Shown here: piece by piece, positions 63,222 through 64,000 of the stretch
How the letters are laid out: the number at the start of each line of letters is the position of its first letter
How positions within the stretch are numbered: position 1 is the first letter of the stretch
Source: Labia minor
Lineage: Eukaryota; Arthropoda; Insecta; Dermaptera; Spongiphoridae
Length of the DNA: 64,000 nucleotides
Direction: 5' to 3'
NCBI GenBank assembly: GCA_963082975.1
Contig: OY720348.1
Span: forward strand, 15,186,078 to 15,250,077
Notes under the pieces: model-generated
Told to the model about the DNA's origin: nothing
What the model saw: only the letters and a program-made list of their open reading frames with translations
The model's database searches: none
Translations under genes and position numbers: made by a program

Positions 63222-64000
63222 CACACACACAGACATAATTCGAAAAATGGTATTTTCCGACTCAGGGAGGTCTAAAACGTCAAGATCTATCGAAATCTCG
63301 AAGTCGAAATTTTTGACGATTCCAATACTTCCCTTATACGAAGTATGCGGGAAAGTAAAAAGTTAAAATAGTGAAATTTATTAGTTTGCTTTGGAGTGAC
63401 CCAGAGTTTCGCGAAACAGTCTCTCTATACTGGATATTTACTAGAGACTATCCAGGCAACTTTCGCAGATGACATGAATGGACTGCTGGCTTCTCTTAAA
63501 GATAAAAAGATTGCCTAAAAGATTCTCTCTGATCTATCTAGGATAACCTCGACTATGTGAGAAGGTGGTTAGGAGATGACAAATAAAAGTTACTGAATCA
63601 AAGTAATAAAAACAAATCAAATAATACTAAAGACAATAATAGACATCTCCCGAGTTGTGCCCTTAGAAAAATCAATTCAAAATTAACACATAAATAATTA
63701 GAAATGCACTTAGAAAACGAACAACTTGTTTTGTTCTTTAGAATAAATTTATTTCCAAATTGAATACTTAATAGTACTAATTTAATAAAAAAAATTCGAT
63801 TGGTATTGAGTATTGGTTAAGATAAATAAATACCTTTATAATTGCTCGTGTTGCAGAATTTTTCAAACTGGGTTGATGGCGCATGAGTTCATCCATAGCA
63901 TTTCCTAAATTAGAAGCTGTATCCCCCATCGGATCATAACGCCGACGACGTCGCATTGCAGAAAGATAGGCAGGTGAAAGTAGTACTTTAAATAATCGTT
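28485..64000 (-). CDS. HUWE1: HUWE1 HECT E3 ubiquitin ligase, C-terminal three quarters (5' end outside window)
   Basis: 47 minus-strand exons, about 10.3 kb of coding sequence, can be joined with matching phases from 64000 down to the TAA at 28485-28487. Conceptual translation follows the known HUWE1/Mule/ARF-BP1 order: armadillo-like N-terminal region ([17 protein letters not shown]), UBA, UIM-like, WWE, BH3-like segment, acidic tract, three UBM ubiquitin-binding repeats and the HECT domain ending ECSEGFGFA. Human HUWE1 is 4374 residues; about 3440 codons are visible, so roughly the first fifth is missing. Known role: a very large cytosolic/nuclear E3 that accepts ubiquitin from an E2 on a cysteine and passes it to many substrates. 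Most introns are short (about 50-120 bp); those at 42390-52330, 36244-39147, 61259-63833 and 39771-42143 are large and mostly repeat-laden. A 200-N gap breaks one HECT exon. No frameshift or premature stop was seen, so the gene looks functional. Confidence 0.97.
29532..29731. other. Assembly gap (200 N)
   Basis: Exactly 200 N. It removes the 5' part of one HECT exon and the intron before it. The round length suggests a placeholder and not a measured size. Confidence 0.98.
30430..34360 (-). CDS. HUWE1: HUWE1 exons between UBM repeats and HECT domain
   Basis: Exons 34225-34360, 33564-33711, 32836-33113, 32043-32625, 31652-31818, 31353-31573, 30925-31163 and 30430-30691. They read [113 protein letters not shown] and [12 protein letters not shown]. 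All match the C-terminal scaffold of HUWE1. The human protein has a long Ser/Thr-rich insert after LRLLSLISI that is much shorter here. Confidence 0.93.
34434..35555 (-). CDS. HUWE1: HUWE1 exons with three UBM ubiquitin-binding repeats
   Basis: Exons 35365-35555, 35105-35269, 34738-34969 and 34434-34620. Three related segments carry the UBM signature (Leu-Pro preceded by an acidic/Phe helix): [39 protein letters not shown] and [19 protein letters not shown]. In HUWE1 this DUF4414 region binds ubiquitin and helps chain building. A Gln/Arg-rich linker ([15 protein letters not shown]) precedes the second repeat. Confidence 0.92.
35647..39770 (-). CDS. HUWE1: HUWE1 exons between acidic tract and UBM repeats
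   Basis: Exons 39614-39770, 39351-39489, 39148-39274, 35857-36243 and 35647-35786. They read [71 protein letters not shown] (a basic stretch, [17 protein letters not shown], that could be nuclear-localising) and a Pro-rich end, [12 protein letters not shown]. The intron 36244-39147 contains a mariner element. Confidence 0.9.
37880..38080 (+). repeat. Dispersed repeat (CGCCGGGCAA ... CATACAGACAGACA)
   Basis: Starts near GAACTACGCCGGGCAA and runs through ATGTGATGCAATTTCATAGG and GATCGGCCCAGCCAATTTTG to CATGCATACATACAGACAGA. It has a GC-rich head like 1433 and 23460 and a microsatellite-like tail. No ORF. Confidence 0.45.
38264..39068 (+). mobile_element. Deleted mariner (mori-like) in a HUWE1 intron
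   Basis: Inverted termini ACACATCGTTCAATAAGTCC at both ends (right end reverse-complemented), with TA duplications at 38262-38263 and 39069-39070. The plus strand carries broken transposase text: [69 protein letters not shown] (helix-turn-helix region). After an internal deletion come DNAPCHKSM and [20 protein letters not shown] (catalytic region). Frame changes and stops show it is inactive, but the intact ends could in principle be mobilised by a related transposase. Its direction is opposite to HUWE1. Confidence 0.88.
39771..42143. other. AT-rich HUWE1 intron, 2.4 kb
   Basis: Simple-sequence and poly-A tracts (40809-40830, 41236-41256) and the long AT microsatellite. No protein-like frame. 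Confidence 0.5.
40598..40648. repeat. (AT)n microsatellite
   Basis: About 50 bp of uninterrupted AT dinucleotides in a HUWE1 intron. Other notable tracts: (AT)n at 8420-8444, 15224-15250, 51197-51231 and 62460-62486; (ATT)n at 55507-55538; (GTCC)n at 655-690; (CTGT)n at 14893-14910. Confidence 0.9.
42144..52709 (-). CDS. HUWE1: HUWE1 acidic-tract exons flanking the 9.9-kb intron
   Basis: Exons 52604-52709 (ends [12 protein letters not shown]), 52331-52457 ([14 protein letters not shown] ... [13 protein letters not shown]) and 42144-42389 ([20 protein letters not shown] ... [20 protein letters not shown]). The phase-1 junction joins the second to the third exon across 42390-52330. This is the low-complexity acidic region of HUWE1. 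The intervening intron holds many transposon relics. Confidence 0.88.
43455..44092 (+). mobile_element. mariner-derived element with long terminal inverted repeats
   Basis: The ends CGAGGTCTGTTTAAAAGAAA and (reverse complement) CGAGGTCTGTTCAAAAGAAA extend inward as inverted repeats of roughly 170-180 bp (AAAATGGCTGATAATGTCAA on both sides). The middle holds [16 protein letters not shown]-like and [15 protein letters not shown]-like text, then PTYSPDLAF. It is the same family as 9560-10227. Part of the transposase was replaced by a second copy of the end, making a fold-back structure. Confidence 0.75.
44594..44870 (-). repeat. Dispersed repeat with (GGAC)n-like tract, copy 2
   Basis: Carries CTTCCGATTTCCGGAT, CCAAAAGTT, CTACTGATGCATTAAGTAAA, TTGAGCCGTTCAAGCTGTAC, a GGACGGAAAGACGGAC tract and AGAAATATAAAAATCTCCAC. 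It matches 541-920 (opposite strand) and 62505-62895. Family unknown. Confidence 0.65.
44900..45090 (+). pseudogene. Possible transposase scrap, unidentified
   Basis: One frame reads [20 protein letters not shown] and, after a stop, [30 protein letters not shown]. It looks protein-derived (charged helical text) and resembles degraded hAT/ZBED-type sequence, but I cannot assign it. Confidence 0.25.
45100..46050 (+). other. Purine-rich intronic stretch, possibly a decayed LINE
   Basis: Purine-rich plus strand with short protein-like pieces ([13 protein letters not shown] near 45635; [20 protein letters not shown] near 45945). These faintly recall the endonuclease-RT linker of LINEs. Too degraded to call. 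Confidence 0.25.
46062..46558 (+). mobile_element. Fold-back mariner element with transposase N-terminus
   Basis: About 190-bp inverted arms (GAGGCTAAGTACCTGTTGAA on the right, its complement with two changes on the left; both contain TTTACCATCATGTAGT). The centre encodes [20 protein letters not shown] and, in the next frame, [15 protein letters not shown], the DNA-binding N-terminus of a mariner transposase. The right end is GACCCTCG next to TA; the left terminus is eroded. Confidence 0.75.
47280..47540 (-). pseudogene. mariner transposase C-terminal remnant
   Basis: The minus strand at about 47510 reads [21 protein letters not shown], the [12 protein letters not shown] catalytic segment of mariner, followed by degraded C-terminal sequence. 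No ends found. It lies in the large HUWE1 intron. Confidence 0.5.
48174..49137 (+). mobile_element. mariner with internal deletion and nested fold-back insert
   Basis: The left end (TGAATGAAAAGTAATGTGTG, CTCCACCTTCATAAC) and the right end (GTTATGAAGATGGAGGCATA ... TTCATTCAACCCTCG) are inverted termini. An ORF at 48581 begins [20 protein letters not shown] and runs through [15 protein letters not shown] and a broken [17 protein letters not shown]-type segment, the N-terminal helix-turn-helix region of mariner. It is fused by deletion to C-terminal text ([18 protein letters not shown]). Between the left end and the ORF lies a palindromic insert, 48219-48560. Confidence 0.8.
48219..48560. repeat. 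Concentric palindromes inside the mariner relic
   Basis: There are two hairpins. At 48219-48299 AGCTGGCAGCACTAGTATAC pairs with GTATACCAGTGCTGCCAGCT (one mismatch). At 48406-48468 the centre is the perfect palindrome GTCTTTGCAAAGAC, with arms AAAATCGGACTTGTGTGT/ACACACAAGCCCGATTTT. The second is enclosed by wider arms sharing TAAACTCTATTGTTCTC (about 48361) in inverted form at about 48523-48543. Confidence 0.75.
49225..50066. mobile_element. Long-TIR element carrying a captured gypsy integrase piece
   Basis: Arms of about 130 bp begin GGTAATTGTTTAGTC and include TATGATGGATTTGGATAAAA and CTTCTAGTTTACGAGATAAA in opposite orientations (49225-49360 and 49925-50066). Inside are a second inverted repeat (49394-49530, AAGTTCGGTTT/AAACCGAACTT) and a Ty3/gypsy integrase fragment at 49550-49690: [20 protein letters not shown] and [15 protein letters not shown] further small dyad follows (GATTGTTATTATTCGC/GAATAATAACAATC). 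No transposase of its own. Confidence 0.6.
50072..50230 (+). pseudogene. mariner transposase fragment (central region)
   Basis: Reads [12 protein letters not shown], then [10 protein letters not shown] and GDE in broken frames. This matches the RxxICDxLLKRN...FLxRIxTGDE segment around the first catalytic aspartate of mariner. It abuts the right arm of the long-TIR element. Confidence 0.55.
50240..52330. other. AT-rich remainder of the large HUWE1 intron
   Basis: A/T-rich with an (AT)n run at 51197 and an (AAAATA)n-like run at 52224-52275. No gene, transposase or repeat copy was recognised. Confidence 0.5.
52915..54133 (-). CDS. HUWE1: HUWE1 central exons with BH3-like segment
   Basis: Exons 53954-54133, 53717-53869, 53396-53547 and 52915-53316. 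They read [59 protein letters not shown]. The last exon has [19 protein letters not shown] followed by [13 protein letters not shown], the region around the BH3-like motif through which Mule contacts MCL-1 in mammals. Whether it binds BCL-2 proteins here is unknown. An acidic Thr/Glu-rich tail closes the block. Confidence 0.9.
54204..55427 (-). CDS. HUWE1: HUWE1 large exon with WWE domain
   Basis: 408 codons, the longest exon. It opens with the WWE domain: [20 protein letters not shown] ... GRRRYTIQF, with the two tryptophans and the glutamine that bind poly-ADP-ribose in this family. A charged linker follows ([19 protein letters not shown]), then a helical region ([37 protein letters not shown]), and a low-complexity Ser/Thr tail. 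The donor after SSQESDEK fits the next exon in phase 0; open sequence beyond it to 54129 is intronic. Confidence 0.93.
55573..57254 (-). CDS. HUWE1: HUWE1 exons between UIM and WWE
   Basis: Exons 57069-57254, 55855-55992 and 55573-55782, all in phase 0. They read [40 protein letters not shown] and [20 protein letters not shown], ending LRKEKMHS. These correspond to the helical segment before the WWE domain. The intron 55993-57068 (about 1.1 kb) shows nothing beyond AT-rich sequence. Confidence 0.9.
57523..57618 (-). CDS. HUWE1: HUWE1 exon with UIM-like motif
   Basis: A 32-codon exon reading [17 protein letters not shown]. The E-D-E-x-L-L-K-A-I-x-x-S-L pattern is that of a ubiquitin-interacting motif directly after the UBA, as in HUWE1 of other animals. 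Confidence 0.85.
57693..57980 (-). CDS. HUWE1: HUWE1 exon with UBA domain
   Basis: 96 codons in phase 0 at both ends. The second half is a UBA domain: [20 protein letters not shown] followed by [14 protein letters not shown]. The MGF loop and the LL near helix 3 are the usual ubiquitin-contact residues. A serine-rich linker precedes it ([20 protein letters not shown]). Confidence 0.93.
58065..64000 (-). CDS. HUWE1: HUWE1 exons 1-10 of the window: armadillo-like region
   Basis: Exons, 5' to 3': 63834->64000, 61010-61258, 59981-60157, 59662-59907, 59380-59583, 59004-59189, 58758-58921, 58557-58679, 58251-58479, 58065-58187. Recognisable text: [20 protein letters not shown], an acidic serine-rich insert ([11 protein letters not shown]), [93 protein letters not shown] and LRHILRGE. 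These follow the helical-repeat region between DUF913 and the UBA of HUWE1, which forms part of the ring-shaped scaffold. Phases agree at every junction. Confidence 0.93.
61775..62250 (+). pseudogene. mariner (mori-like) transposase N-terminal remnant
   Basis: Reads [59 protein letters not shown] and [17 protein letters not shown], the N-terminal DNA-binding part of a mariner transposase. It is related to the element at 38264 (FKILHE). Multiple stops; the C-terminus is absent or unreadable. A GTCGAACAATAAGT block at 61732 may be the eroded left terminus. Confidence 0.65.
62505..62895 (-). repeat. Dispersed repeat with (GGAC)n tract, copy 3
   Basis: The most complete minus-orientation copy. 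It has TCTCGAGGATAAAACCAATA, CTTCCGGTTTCCGGATTTGC, ACCAAATTTCATCAAAATCC, GTTGAGCCGTTCAGGCTGTA, then (GGAC)n at about 62745, CAGACATCATGCTAAAAATA and ACGAATCATGCATTTT in complement. No ORF. It lies in the HUWE1 intron 61259-63833. Confidence 0.7.
63040..63360 (+). repeat. Dispersed repeat with (CATA)n tract
   Basis: AAAGTACCACTTCCGGTTAA, CCAAATTTCGAAGTCCTAGC, a (CATA)n run at about 63192-63222 followed by (CA)n, and CTTATACGAAGTATGCGGGA. The logic is the same (CTTCCGG, AAATTTGG, short tandem tract) as in the 62505 family but the sequence is different. Confidence 0.5.
63400..63660 (+). pseudogene. Jockey-like LINE reverse-transcriptase fragment
   Basis: In mixed frames it reads [36 protein letters not shown], then [20 protein letters not shown]. 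This parallels the jockey RT core: LxLYTxDxP...ATFADD (catalytic FADD), LxxHLDxxxxW, NExKS. Frameshifts; inactive. It lies inside the HUWE1 5'-most intron of the window. Confidence 0.6.

Overview
The window is nuclear DNA of an animal, most likely an arthropod and probably an insect. The evidence is spliced genes with GT-AG introns, a host HUWE1 orthologue, many mariner-type DNA transposons, jockey-like LINE scraps and a Mag-like Ty3/gypsy retrotransposon. By eye about three quarters of the bases are A/T, so GC-rich stretches stand out. I cannot name the species. No CRISPR array, rRNA or bacterial operon was seen.

Layout. (1) At 1-8200 lies the 5' part of a minus-strand gene for a secreted or ER thioredoxin-fold protein. 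Its signal-peptide exon (7796-7973) and the next exon (1919-2101, CITC redox motif) are separated by a 5.7-kb intron, and the rest runs off the left edge. A GC-rich island (about 6660-8200) surrounds the first exon. Two hAT-type MITEs lie at 425-1335 and 3138-3787; a LINE fragment and a mariner scrap lie inside the intron. (2) 8200-28484 is a gene-free repeat field. It holds a deleted mariner, a third hAT MITE with a tandem duplication, LINE fragments, GC-hairpin repeats, a tRNA-like sequence and a 450-bp inverted-repeat pair. It also holds a structurally intact Ty3/gypsy element (18321-23060) whose two 418-bp LTRs look identical. (3) From 28485 to the right edge the minus strand carries the last 47 recognisable exons of HUWE1, a giant HECT E3 ubiquitin ligase. 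The stop codon is at 28485-28487 and the 5' end lies beyond 64000. UBA, UIM-like, WWE, BH3-like, acidic, three UBM and HECT segments can be followed in order. One 200-base run of N interrupts the HECT domain.

The HUWE1 introns hold most of the other transposon relics. The largest (42390-52330, about 9.9 kb) contains at least five mariner-class remnants and a cluster of nested fold-back (palindromic) elements at 48.2-50.1 kb. Others lie in the introns at 36.2-39.1 kb and 61.3-63.8 kb.

No wholly new biological system is evident. The most unusual items are: the LTR promoter with four copies of a perfect palindromic E-box and a pol frame that stays open through the 3' LTR; the fold-back hotspot inside the large HUWE1 intron; three hAT MITE families that share an internal module; a catalytic-cysteine codon split by an intron; and a likely GC-AG intron in the HECT domain.
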